From: Polyangiaceae bacterium
GTDB lineage: Bacteria > Myxococcota_A > Polyangia > Polyangiales > Polyangiaceae
NCBI GenBank assembly: GCA_029266615.1
Contig: JAQSWN010000039.1
Location: 1 to 64,000, forward strand
Direction: 5' to 3'
DNA: 64,000 nucleotides
Shown here: piece by piece, positions 10,329-18,882 of the stretch
Layout: each line of letters opens with the position of its first letter
Position numbering within the stretch: the first letter of the stretch is position 1
Translations under genes and position numbers: made by a program
Notes under the pieces: model-generated
Told to the model about the DNA's origin: nothing
Database searches by the model: none
Seen by the model: the letters and a program-made list of their open reading frames with translations, nothing else

Positions 10329-11834
10329 TCAAGACTCCGCGAGCTTCGCCAGCTCGCTTCCCGCGAGGAGGAAGCAGCCGACGCCGTAGTCCTCGAAGTC
10401 TGGCTGCTTGTCCGCGCTCAGCGGCTGCCCATCACTGGGGTCCTCCCCGGTCGACTGCACGAAGCCCAGAAAACCGTCCGCGCGCACGGTTTGCAGCATG
10501 CCTTTCCAGGCTTTCCTCACGACGGGGCCGTACACCTCTTCCGCGAGCACGCCGCGGCGAATGCCCCAGGCCATGCCGTAGACGAAGAGCGCGGTACCGG
10601 TGACCTCGGGCCCGCCGTAGTGGGCGGGGTCAGCCAAGCTCGCGTTCCATAGGCCGTCTTCGCGCTGCACGAGACGCAGTGCTTCGGCCATGTCGCGAAA
10701 GTCTTGCTCGTACTCGGCGCGGTGAGCGGTGGTCTGTGGCAAGCGATCCAGCACGCGGACGAGCGCGGCTAGCACCCACCCATTCCCTCGCGACCAGAAC
10801 ACGTTCTTGCCGCTCGGCGTGAGCGCTCGCGCCGGCTTCCAGGACGCATCGCGCCACCAGAGGTGCGATGCGTCATCGTACAGACCGCCGCCTTCGACGC
10901 GCTTGGTGTGGCGATAGAGCGAGTACATCTTCTCCAGGTAGGCGTCGTTGCCGGCCCGCACGCCTTCTCGCGCCCAGCTGGGCATCGACATCTGAATGGC
11001 GTCGATCCACGTCCAGTTGGCGCTGCTCCGCTCGTTCACCATCGTCTCCAAACTTTGCTGGAGCGCGCGAATCCGCGTGAGCTCTCGCTGGCCCTCCAGC
11101 TCGAAGAGGTCGAAGTAGACCTGGCCCGCGCACTGATTGTCGGCGTTGGTGCCCGGAGGGCGAAAGGACCATTCGTGGTACTCGGCCCAGCTCCGCGCGT
11201 ATTCCAGGTGCTCCGCACGGGGCGAAGCTTCGTACAAACCGAGCAGGCCTTCGAAGTACACGCAGCGGGTCCAGATATTGCTCGGGCGCGAGCCGGGCAG
11301 CAGTTTGGCTGGGTCCGGCCATTTCTGCGAAAATTGCCTGCCTACTCGCTCCAACACCTCGACGATGCCGGCTCGAGTCGGGTAGGGGTTCGCGGTCGCG
11401 CCGCCAACTCCTCCTCCGACTCCTCCATGAGACCTGCCTCCGCCCGCCGTGGCGCTACCGGATTGCCCGGCCGTGAACGCGCCCGCTACGCCGCCGCCCC
11501 CGGCACCGGCGGCAGTAGGGAGCCCGCCTCCGCCCGCGGTCGGCACGCCGGCAGCACCAGCGCGCCCACCTTCGGTCGAGGGCAGACCGCCGATGCCACC
11601 CTGAGCGGGAGTTTCACCGACCGGCGTCTCCAGCTCCTGGCAACCGAGCAGCCCGAAGAGGAAAGATGCGGTCACGGAAGCGAGACAGGATGAGAGCCGA
11701 GCTGGCAGAGTACGCACTGCCCGTAGAAGGGGAGGGACGAACCGATCTTCAGCGGATTTCGCTGCGAGCAGACGGAGCGCACCCGCGGACGAATCGGTGG
11801 CAGCCCCGCCTCGGAACGAGCCCCATGGAATCAT
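10329..11834 (-). CDS. Lipoprotein GH88/GH105-like unsaturated rhamnogalacturonyl hydrolase
   Basis: LFGLLGCQELE lipobox; Gly-rich linker; WIDAIQMSMP, GLYDDASHLWWRDASWKPARALTPSGKNVFWSRGNGWVLAALVRVL, DGLWNASLADPAHYGGPEVTGTALFVYGMAWGIRRG. Confidence 0.85.
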   Translation of the reverse strand: MIPWGSFRGGAATDSSAGALRLLAAKSAEDRFVPPLLRAVRTLPARLSSCLASVTASFLFGLLGCQELETPVGETPAQGGIGGLPSTEGGRAGAAGVPTAGGGGLPTAAGAGGGGVAGAFTAGQSGSATAGGGRSHGGVGGGVGGATANPYPTRAGIVEVLERVGRQFSQKWPDPAKLLPGSRPSNIWTRCVYFEGLLGLYEASPRAEHLEYARSWAEYHEWSFRPPGTNADNQCAGQVYFDLFELEGQRELTRIRALQQSLETMVNERSSANWTWIDAIQMSMPSWAREGVRAGNDAYLEKMYSLYRHTKRVEGGGLYDDASHLWWRDASWKPARALTPSGKNVFWSRGNGWVLAALVRVLDRLPQTTAHRAEYEQDFRDMAEALRLVQREDGLWNASLADPAHYGGPEVTGTALFVYGMAWGIRRGVLAEEVYGPVVRKAWKGMLQTVRADGFLGFVQSTGEDPSDGQPLSADKQPDFEDYGVGCFLLAGSELAKLAES

Positions 11835-11846
11835 TCCGTTTTTAAG

Positions 11847-12227
11847 ATGCCGTTGACGCGGCGCGCGACCGGTGGCGCTTTCGCGGAAGTGCCCGAGCGT
11901 CCGTTCCCGGCTCAAACCATCCGCGACCTCATCGGTATCGCCCGGCTGCTCTACCGCAACTGGTCGTCGCACGGATTGCAGCAGGACAAGCGCTTGCCGG
12001 AGTTGGTAGCCATCGGCAAGGATCTCCAGACCGCCCTGAAGCTTTCGCGCGTCGCAAGGCCCAATACGAAGCAGCAGCGCGAGGCCTGGGAGCTCGCGGA
12101 GCTCGCGACGCGCAAGCTCGGTTACTTGGTGGACGCGTACGTGGGCGTGAAGCCGCTCATCACGTCGGCGTTCGACGTGGTGGACCAAACGGCGGGGCAG
12201 AGCAAGGCCGCCAAGTCGCGGCGCTGA
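11847..12227 (+). CDS. Hypothetical helical protein
   Basis: 126 aa ORF with conserved-looking helices (AQTIRDLIGIARLLYRNW...); coding on the strand opposite both neighbours. Confidence 0.5.
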   Translation: MPLTRRATGGAFAEVPERPFPAQTIRDLIGIARLLYRNWSSHGLQQDKRLPELVAIGKDLQTALKLSRVARPNTKQQREAWELAELATRKLGYLVDAYVGVKPLITSAFDVVDQTAGQSKAAKSRR

Positions 12228-12233
12228 GAGGCT

Positions 12234-12674
12234 CTACTCGACCGCTTCTTCGCCCAACAGGGGAGGTAAGAAGCTCTTGGGCGTCACCGGCTCGTCCCGC
12301 GTGCGGGCGATGAGCAAAGTCATGAGCATACGGAGGCCCCGGGGCATGCTATTGACGAGCGCGGGGCGGCAACGTGCGAGCACGGGCAAGCGCTCGATCA
12401 TCTGCTGCACGACCTGGACCGGCGCGTCTTGCCGGTCCAGCATTTCTTGCATGGCGTGAGCGAGCAGCGTCGCTTGCGGGCCGTCCAGCTGGGCCTCGAA
12501 TACGGCGGCGTCAATCTCGGCGAAGGCGAGCCAATCCCCGTCTCCATAAACGGGACCGGGGATGACCCGCGCGGGCTCCTCGCAGAACGAGCACTGAAGG
12601 CTGGCGTTTGCCCCTCCCGCCGTGGCCAACGATGCGTGGGCACACGACTCGCAATACACGGGCAGGTACGTCAT
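12234..12674 (-). CDS. Hypothetical zinc-ribbon protein (paralogue of 2684..3124)
   Basis: MTYLPVYCESCAHAS...LQCSFCEEPARVIPGPVYGDGDWLAFAEID; CxxC...CxxC pair. Confidence 0.6.
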   Translation of the reverse strand: MTYLPVYCESCAHASLATAGGANASLQCSFCEEPARVIPGPVYGDGDWLAFAEIDAAVFEAQLDGPQATLLAHAMQEMLDRQDAPVQVVQQMIERLPVLARCRPALVNSMPRGLRMLMTLLIARTRDEPVTPKSFLPPLLGEEAVE

Positions 12675-12828
12675 CGCGGCGGCGCATATCTGGCCTCGAA
12701 AGCCGCGCGGCGCAAGGGGGGTACTCGACGAAACTTTCGGACACACGTGCCTGCCCCAAATCGACGCGACACGATGTACGAATCATTCGGCTGCTGAAAG
12801 TGACAGCAGTCGAGCCGGCCGGTCGTCG

Positions 12829-13944
12829 CTAAGCCGTGAGCAGGGGCAAACGAACCGCGAACGTGGCGCCTTCCCCCAACCCGGGGCTCTTCGCGCTCAC
12901 GGAGCCGCCATGCATCTGCACGATGCTCCGCACGAGCGACAACCCGAGGCCAATTCCTCCTTGGGCGCGATCCAAAGAGGCGTCTACCTGCGTGAACGGC
13001 TCGAAGATGTGATCGAGCATAGCGGGAGCGAGACCGATGCCGCTGTCAGTAATTTCTACGACAGCGAGACCGGGCTCGTCACGAAGGGTGAGCGCCACCC
13101 GCCCCCCCTTCGGCGTGTACTTGATGGCATTGGTGAGCAGATTGCTGAACACCTGCTCGAGCCGTTGACGGTCACCGTCGACACGGAGCTCCGGCGCGAG
13201 GATCCGTAGCTCGTAGGCGGCCAGGTGCTCACGGGCACGGTGCTGAAGAGTCTCGAAGGAGTTGCGCGCAACCTCGGCCAGCGGCAACGGCTCGGTGGAA
13301 AGTGACACCTTCCCGCGAGTGATACGGGCCACGTCCAGAAGATCATCGACCAAGCGCGTCAAGTGTTCGGCCTGCCGCGCGATCACGTCGAGCTCTTTTG
13401 GCCGGGACTCAGCTGCGCCGCGCCGGGCCATGAGCGTGCTCGCCAGCGAAATGGCGCTGAGCGGATTGCGCAGCTCGTGCCCCAGCATTGCCAGAAAATT
13501 GTCGCGCGACTCGATCGCGTGCCGAGCCTCGTATTGGCGCGCGCGACTACGAAAGGCGCCGCGGATCGCCGCCACCATGGAGCGCACCCGAACCGGCCGC
13601 TCCAAGAACGTCACGTTGGCGAGCGGGCTGTTTTCGCGCGGCGCCTTACGTTCCCCAACGCTGAACACGATGATCGGAAAGTCCGACCATGCCGGCTGTT
13701 CGCGGAGCCAATCCGAGATCTGGGCCATCGCAGGCGGCGTGAGCAGCTCTTCGGCGATGAGCGCGACGGTCGCGCCGTGGCGCATTTCCGTCAGGAGACC
13801 TTCGATGTCTCGGCAAGCGTGCCCACTCCACCCGCTGGACGCGAGAATGTCCAAAGTGACCTCCCGCTCGCGTTTCCCCGCCACGAGTATCAGTACGCGT
13901 CGTTGCAAGTCGCGAAGGCTGTTGGGCGCCTCAGCCTGGCTCAC
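12829..13944 (-). CDS. Sensor histidine kinase (degenerate receiver-like N-terminus, HisKA-HATPase)
   Basis: FLAMLGHELRNPLSAISLASTLM H-box; NLLTNAIKYTPKGG N-box; GLGLSLVRSIVQMHGG. Confidence 0.93.
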   Translation of the reverse strand: MSQAEAPNSLRDLQRRVLILVAGKREREVTLDILASSGWSGHACRDIEGLLTEMRHGATVALIAEELLTPPAMAQISDWLREQPAWSDFPIIVFSVGERKAPRENSPLANVTFLERPVRVRSMVAAIRGAFRSRARQYEARHAIESRDNFLAMLGHELRNPLSAISLASTLMARRGAAESRPKELDVIARQAEHLTRLVDDLLDVARITRGKVSLSTEPLPLAEVARNSFETLQHRAREHLAAYELRILAPELRVDGDRQRLEQVFSNLLTNAIKYTPKGGRVALTLRDEPGLAVVEITDSGIGLAPAMLDHIFEPFTQVDASLDRAQGGIGLGLSLVRSIVQMHGGSVSAKSPGLGEGATFAVRLPLLTA

Positions 13945-15415
13945 GCAAGCCTTCTTGCTGGGTGAGTTGGCGTGGAATGCCGGAAAGGATCCCGTGCAGG
14001 TTGATGAGAGCCTCCCCGACCTGGATGCCTTTCGAGCCGAAAGAGATGCTACGAATGGTATTTTCGTGGGGCCCTGAGCGCTTTTTGAGCACCGATACGG
14101 CCTTCTCCAAGTGGCCGCCGACTTCGAAGTAGCGCATGACCACCACCGCGTCTGCCAGGTAGCTCATGTCGACCGGGGCCGTCATTTGGGGGCCAATCAT
14201 GCCCGTCTGAGCCATGGTCATGAGCGTCGCCACGCCTCGCTCCGCCAGGTAGGAGAGCAACTCGTGCATCTGCAGGCTGAGGAACCGCGCCTCCGGCATC
14301 GCGTTGAAGTAGCCGGTGATGCTGTCGATGAGGACGACCTTCGCGTGGTCCTCCTCCACCGCCAAGCGTACCAGGTGCGTGAATTCATCCGGGGCCAGCT
14401 CGGCGGGGTCGATCTGGTGGACTCGCACGAGTCCTTCCCGCACGAGTCGCTCGGCAGGAAGTCCCAACGCCTCGCTGCGCTTGACCCAGGTGCTCATGCG
14501 CTCCTCGAACAGGAACAACGTGCTGTGCTCGCCGCGCAGCGCCGCCGCCATCGCGAAGTGGGTCGCCAGAGCGCTCTTACCTGCTCCCGCCGGTCCGATG
14601 ATGAGAGTGGCCGTCGAACGATCGATACCCCCGCCCAACATGCCGTCTAGCGTCGGAATTCCGCTCGAAATGGGCTCAGCCCCGAGCTCGGTCCGGTGCT
14701 CGGCCGCGATCAGTCGCGGGAACACCTTCATGCCGCCGGTGGTGACGACGTAATCGTGATAACCGCTTCGGAATGCGGAACCGCGCAGCTTGCCGACGCG
14801 AACGCGCCGTCGTTCTGCCCCGTACTGCACCGCGGTCTGCTCGAGCACGATCACGCCGTGGGCGAGGCTCTCGATTTGGAGGTCCTCGTTTCCACTGCGG
14901 TCATCCAGCAAGAGGGTCGTGCAGTCGCGCCCGATGAGGTCTTGTTTGAGCGCAAGCAGCTGCCGCCGGTAGCGCGTGGAGTTGTTCGCCAGCAGGCGGA
15001 TCTCCGAGAGGGAGTCGAACACGACCCGCGCGGGCTTCAACTCGTCGATCCGCGCCATGAGCACGCCCATCAGCTCCTTCAGGTCCACGTCCTCCGATGC
15101 GTAGAGGGTGTTCTCTTCGCGCAGGCGAAGCGTCTGCTCCGCGACCGAGAGCTCGAACATGTCCATGCCGTCCAGGCTCCACCCGTGTGAGGCCGCGACT
15201 TGGCGAATCTCCTGCTCCGTCTCCGAAAGCGTGATGTAGAGCACCGTCTCGCCCTGGCGAACGCCCTCGAGAAGGAATTGGATCGAGAGCGTCGTCTTAC
15301 CAACCCCGGGGCAGCCCTTGACCAGGTACATCCGGTTGATCGGCAGCCCGCCGCGCAATACGTCGTCCAGTCCGGATACCCCTGTTCCGGCGCGCTTATC
15401 TCGCCCGTCAGACAT
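13931..15415 (-). CDS. KaiC-like double ATPase domain protein
   Basis: MSDGRDKRAGTGVSGLDDVLRGGLPINRMYLVKGCPGVGKTTLSIQFLLEG (Walker A 1); SSGIPTLDGMLGGGIDRSTATLIIGPAGAGKSALATHFA (Walker A 2); VVLIDSITGYFNAMPE. Overlaps the kinase start by 14 nt. Confidence 0.93.
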   Translation of the reverse strand: MSDGRDKRAGTGVSGLDDVLRGGLPINRMYLVKGCPGVGKTTLSIQFLLEGVRQGETVLYITLSETEQEIRQVAASHGWSLDGMDMFELSVAEQTLRLREENTLYASEDVDLKELMGVLMARIDELKPARVVFDSLSEIRLLANNSTRYRRQLLALKQDLIGRDCTTLLLDDRSGNEDLQIESLAHGVIVLEQTAVQYGAERRRVRVGKLRGSAFRSGYHDYVVTTGGMKVFPRLIAAEHRTELGAEPISSGIPTLDGMLGGGIDRSTATLIIGPAGAGKSALATHFAMAAALRGEHSTLFLFEERMSTWVKRSEALGLPAERLVREGLVRVHQIDPAELAPDEFTHLVRLAVEEDHAKVVLIDSITGYFNAMPEARFLSLQMHELLSYLAERGVATLMTMAQTGMIGPQMTAPVDMSYLADAVVVMRYFEVGGHLEKAVSVLKKRSGPHENTIRSISFGSKGIQVGEALINLHGILSGIPRQLTQQEGLREPG

Positions 15416-15658
15416 GAATTGCCTTCCGTAACATCCGAGTCGAAGAAAGCCGGTGCGGCGTTTTTGCCGTAGGGGGAGGGGTAAAAGCGCCCATGAAGGA
15501 CTCTCCTGCAAACGAGATGCCGCGAGCCAATTTTCTACGCGCCCGTGGCAATCTTGCTCTCTGAGACCTTTTGCGACCCATTCGTCTGCGCCTCCTCCGT
15601 ATTCTTGCGGATAAGTGCCCACAACCGCTTGGCATGCAAGCTGCTAAAGCGGGGCACA

Positions 15659-17071
15659 ATGTCATTAGCCGCCGTCAAAATGCCACAAGCCGAAGAGCCT
15701 CGCCGGGAGACGTCGTCTGCAACCGCCACCCCCAAGATCCTCGTCGCCGACGACGATCAGGACATGTGCGAGCTGGCGGAGTCGGGTCTGAAGGGGCGCG
15801 GATATGACGTGACTTGGCGGCTGTCGCCGGAGGAAGCGCTCGAGCGTCTGGACGCGGAAGACTTCTCGGTGCTGCTGGTAGACATCCACATGAACGGCCA
15901 AAGCGGCCTGGACCTGTGCAAAGCGGCCGTGAGCAAGCGGCCGGACCTTCCCGTCATCGTGATGACCGGCTTCGGCACGATGGAGCATGCCATCGGCGCC
16001 ATTCGCGCCGGCGCCTACGACTTCGTCACCAAGCCCATCTCGATGGAGGCACTCATCCTCACGGTCGAGCGTGCGCTCCGCCATCGCGGCATGACTGACG
16101 AGCTGCGCCGTTTGCGGCGTCGCGTCGAAACCGAACAGTTGCCGAGCGTCGTTGGGGCCAGCGACGCGATGCGCCACGTCGCGGACTTGATCAGTCGCAT
16201 CGCGGAGACGGACACGAGCGTCCTCATCACCGGTGAGAGCGGTACGGGCAAGGAGCTCGTCGCCCGCGCGCTTCACTCGCGCAGCGGCCGCAAGGGTCCC
16301 TTCCTCGCCATCAACTGTGCCGCCGTTCCGGAAACGCTCTTGGAGAGCGAGCTGTTCGGTCACGTGCGCGGCGCCTTTACGGACGCCCGCTCGACGCGCT
16401 CCGGCCTCTTCGTCGAGGCCAACCAGGGCACTCTCTTCTTGGACGAAATCGGCGAGATGCCGCTATCCATGCAGGCCAAGCTGCTCCGTGCCCTGCAGGA
16501 GCGCAAGGTGCGAGCCGTCGGGTCCAACCAGGAAACGCCGTTCGACGCCCGCATCGTCACCGCCACGAACCGCGACTTGGAGGCAGAGGTCGCCGAGAAG
16601 CGCTTCCGAGAGGACTTGTACTACCGCGTCAACGTCGTGCGCGTGGACGTTCCGGCTCTTCGCAAGCGTGGAAACGACGTGCTGGAGCTAGCGCAGTTCT
16701 TCCTCGACCGCGCGGCCAAGCGCTCCGGCAAGGAGATCCGCCGCATCGACCGCAGCGTGGCAGAGCGCATCATGGCGTACGACTGGCCGGGTAACGTCCG
16801 CGAGTTGGAAAATTGCATGGAGCGCGCCGTCGCGCTCGCTCGCTTCGACGGTATCACGTTGGACGACCTGCCCGCCAAGATCCGAGAGCACCGCGCCACC
16901 GAGGTGTTCACGGATTCGAGCGATCCCCGCGACCTCCCCTCGATGGACGTCGTGGAAGAGCGCTACATTCGCAAGGTCCTCGGCGCGGTCGGCGGCAACA
17001 AGACGCTCGCAGCGAAGGTGCTCGGCTTCGATCGCCGCACTTTGTACAGGAAGCTGAACCAGATGCAGTGA
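15659..17071 (+). CDS. Sigma54-dependent NtrC-family response regulator (REC-AAA+-HTH_8)
   Basis: PKILVADDDQDM receiver; GESGTGKELVARALH, GAFTDA (GAFTGA-type) loop, GTLFLDEIGEMP; C-terminal Fis-type HTH LAAKVLGFDRRTLYRKLNQMQ. Confidence 0.96.
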   Translation: MSLAAVKMPQAEEPRRETSSATATPKILVADDDQDMCELAESGLKGRGYDVTWRLSPEEALERLDAEDFSVLLVDIHMNGQSGLDLCKAAVSKRPDLPVIVMTGFGTMEHAIGAIRAGAYDFVTKPISMEALILTVERALRHRGMTDELRRLRRRVETEQLPSVVGASDAMRHVADLISRIAETDTSVLITGESGTGKELVARALHSRSGRKGPFLAINCAAVPETLLESELFGHVRGAFTDARSTRSGLFVEANQGTLFLDEIGEMPLSMQAKLLRALQERKVRAVGSNQETPFDARIVTATNRDLEAEVAEKRFREDLYYRVNVVRVDVPALRKRGNDVLELAQFFLDRAAKRSGKEIRRIDRSVAERIMAYDWPGNVRELENCMERAVALARFDGITLDDLPAKIREHRATEVFTDSSDPRDLPSMDVVEERYIRKVLGAVGGNKTLAAKVLGFDRRTLYRKLNQMQ

Positions 17072-17138
17072 CGCGCGAGCGTTTTTGCGCAAAAGCCGCA
17101 CTGCCGTTCCTCGTGAACGGCGCTAGTATTGTGAGGAA

Positions 17139-17531
17139 GTGCCGGTTGCCCGCCGAGTCATGGAAAGCCCCGTCCTCGTCGTCGACGACTACGAGGACGC
17201 GCGTGCCACCCTGCGAGAGATGGTGGAGAGCCTCGGCCTCCCGGTGGTGGAGGCCGCGAACGGGCAAGAGGCGCTGGATTTTCTGACTCAGCGGCCCGAA
17301 GCGGGCGTGCAGCTCATCCTGCTGGATTTGGACATGCCTCGCATGAGCGGTTGGGAGCTGCTGAAGCTGCTGAAGAGCTACGTCCGGTTGGCCAGCATTC
17401 CGGTCGTCGTGGTGTCTCGCCACGCGAGTCACCTCTCGAGCGAAGAAGCTCGGCGGCTGGCTGGCTCTTTCCAAGCTCCGTACGAAATCCCTCGCCTGAA
17501 GGCGATGGTGGAAGCCCTCGTCAGTCACTGA
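17139..17531 (+). CDS. Single-domain response regulator
   Basis: SPVLVVDDYEDARATLREMVESLG...LILLDLDMPRMSGWELLKLLK...IPVVVVSRHAS. Confidence 0.88.
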   Translation: MPVARRVMESPVLVVDDYEDARATLREMVESLGLPVVEAANGQEALDFLTQRPEAGVQLILLDLDMPRMSGWELLKLLKSYVRLASIPVVVVSRHASHLSSEEARRLAGSFQAPYEIPRLKAMVEALVSH

Positions 17532-17534
17532 GCC

Positions 17535-17550
17535 TGGCCTTCTTCTTGCT
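17535..17550 (+). promoter_or_regulatory. Candidate sigma54 promoter TGGCCTTCTTCTTGCT
   Basis: GG-N10-GC geometry; 20 nt before ATG at 17570 with GGGAGG SD between. Confidence 0.5.
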
Positions 17551-17569
17551 GTCAGGCAGGGGAGGCAAG

Positions 17570-17770
17570 ATGAGCGACGCAGTAATTTCAGAAGGTACGA
17601 GAGTGGAGATGGGCCAACCCGGCACTCCGAGTTATCGCGTCGGCCGAGTGCGCGGCATGGGCAGCTCGGATCTGCTCGGACGCGGTAAGGACGAGCCTTC
17701 GGAGCTCGTCACTTGGGAGAGCGGCGAAGAGGAGTGGGTTCAACGGAGCTTGCTGCGAGTCGTGCAGTAG
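17570..17770 (+). CDS. Hypothetical small protein
   Basis: MSDAVISEGTRVEMGQPGTPSYRVGRVRGMGSSDLLGRGKDEPSELVTWESGEEEWVQRSLLRVVQ with SD GGGAGG. Confidence 0.65.
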   Translation: MSDAVISEGTRVEMGQPGTPSYRVGRVRGMGSSDLLGRGKDEPSELVTWESGEEEWVQRSLLRVVQ

Positions 17771-17921
17771 CCATCCTCTAATCTGCCGCAGTGTGCTTGC
17801 TTGACGCGTGCCGCACACGCGCAGTCGCGGAGGAGACGCTAGTTCTCACCAACTATTTGGAGCGCATGCGAGATAGCAGCGTACTTTCGGAAGCGGCGCT
17901 GCACTAGGCGAGGTACGCGAA

Positions 17922-18578
17922 TTGCTTGGCAATGGCCCCCATGCCAGACGATTGCGTCGCAAAGAAGGCTGGTGCCGCGCTGACCGGCCGCGAAACCGCG
18001 GAGGGACATTGAGCGTCGTCGCGGCCATCTTGGCGGCGGGCTCCTCGCAGCGTCTGGGACGGCCCAAACAGTTGCTGCGCCTCCCCAGCGGTACGACGCT
18101 CGTTCGCCATACCGCCGAGCAGGTGCTGCAAAGTGGCGCGCAACGCTGTGCGGTCGTTCTGGGCGCGCAGGCAGATGCGGTGGAGCACGCCCTCGGCGGG
18201 CTAAGTTTCGAGGCGCGCTACAGCGAGGACCCCGCCGAGGGAGTTGCGGCTTCGCTTCGCGCCGCGGCGGCGTGGGCAACAGAGGAGCGCGCGAACGCCC
18301 TCCTGCTTTGCGTCTGTGACCAGCCTCGGATCGGGGCCGCACACTTGAAAGCTTTGATCAGCACGTGGCGCGAGGAACAGTGCGCGGTCGCTTCCAGTTA
18401 CGCGGATAAACGCGCAGTTCCGGCCGTCCTTCCCAGCGAATACTTCCCCGCGTTGCGCGCGCTGCGCGGCGACGCGGACGCCGCAACCCTTCTGCAGAAG
18501 GCGGTCCGAGTCGAGCTCATTCCGTGGCCGGACGGCGAGCTGGACATCGACACTCCGAGTGACGCGGACAAGCTGTGA
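17922..18578 (+). CDS. MobA-like NTP transferase (molybdenum cofactor nucleotidyltransferase type)
   Basis: VVAAILAAGSSQRLGRPKQLLRL signature; CDQPRI; true start may be TTG at 18009. Confidence 0.85.
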   Translation: MLGNGPHARRLRRKEGWCRADRPRNRGGTLSVVAAILAAGSSQRLGRPKQLLRLPSGTTLVRHTAEQVLQSGAQRCAVVLGAQADAVEHALGGLSFEARYSEDPAEGVAASLRAAAAWATEERANALLLCVCDQPRIGAAHLKALISTWREEQCAVASSYADKRAVPAVLPSEYFPALRALRGDADAATLLQKAVRVELIPWPDGELDIDTPSDADKL

Positions 18579-18585
18579 AGCGAGC

Positions 18586-18852
18586 TCAGTGCGCGCCGGC
18601 TACGGCATAGCCGCCACAGTCGCGACACACCGCCCGCGACAGTCTCGGCGCGATATAGCGATTCGCGAGGTATGCGGCTGCTATTCCCGTCGCCCCGTTC
18701 AGCAGGAGGCCCATCTTGCCGAGCCGGCGACCGAGCAGCTTGGGCAACGCCGAAACTGCGAGCCCGGTGAGCGGAGCGATGGCGAGGCTAACCGCGCGCA
18801 TCGAGCCCGCTTCGACTACTTTGTTACAGACCGTGCACCAGAGGTTCGACAT
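18586..18852 (-). CDS. Hypothetical small membrane protein with split CxxC/CxxC pairs
   Basis: MSNLWCTVCNK...two hydrophobic stretches...AVCRDCGGYAVAGAH. Confidence 0.5.
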   Translation of the reverse strand: MSNLWCTVCNKVVEAGSMRAVSLAIAPLTGLAVSALPKLLGRRLGKMGLLLNGATGIAAAYLANRYIAPRLSRAVCRDCGGYAVAGAH

Positions 18853-18882
18853 GTCCGAGAGCTAGCAAGACGCCGGCCAAGG

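Noticed and set aside
17103-17121. Hairpin GCCGTTC-CTCGT-GAACGGC between NtrC-type and receiver genes
   Set aside because: Only 7 bp, no U-tract; too weak to list as a terminator.
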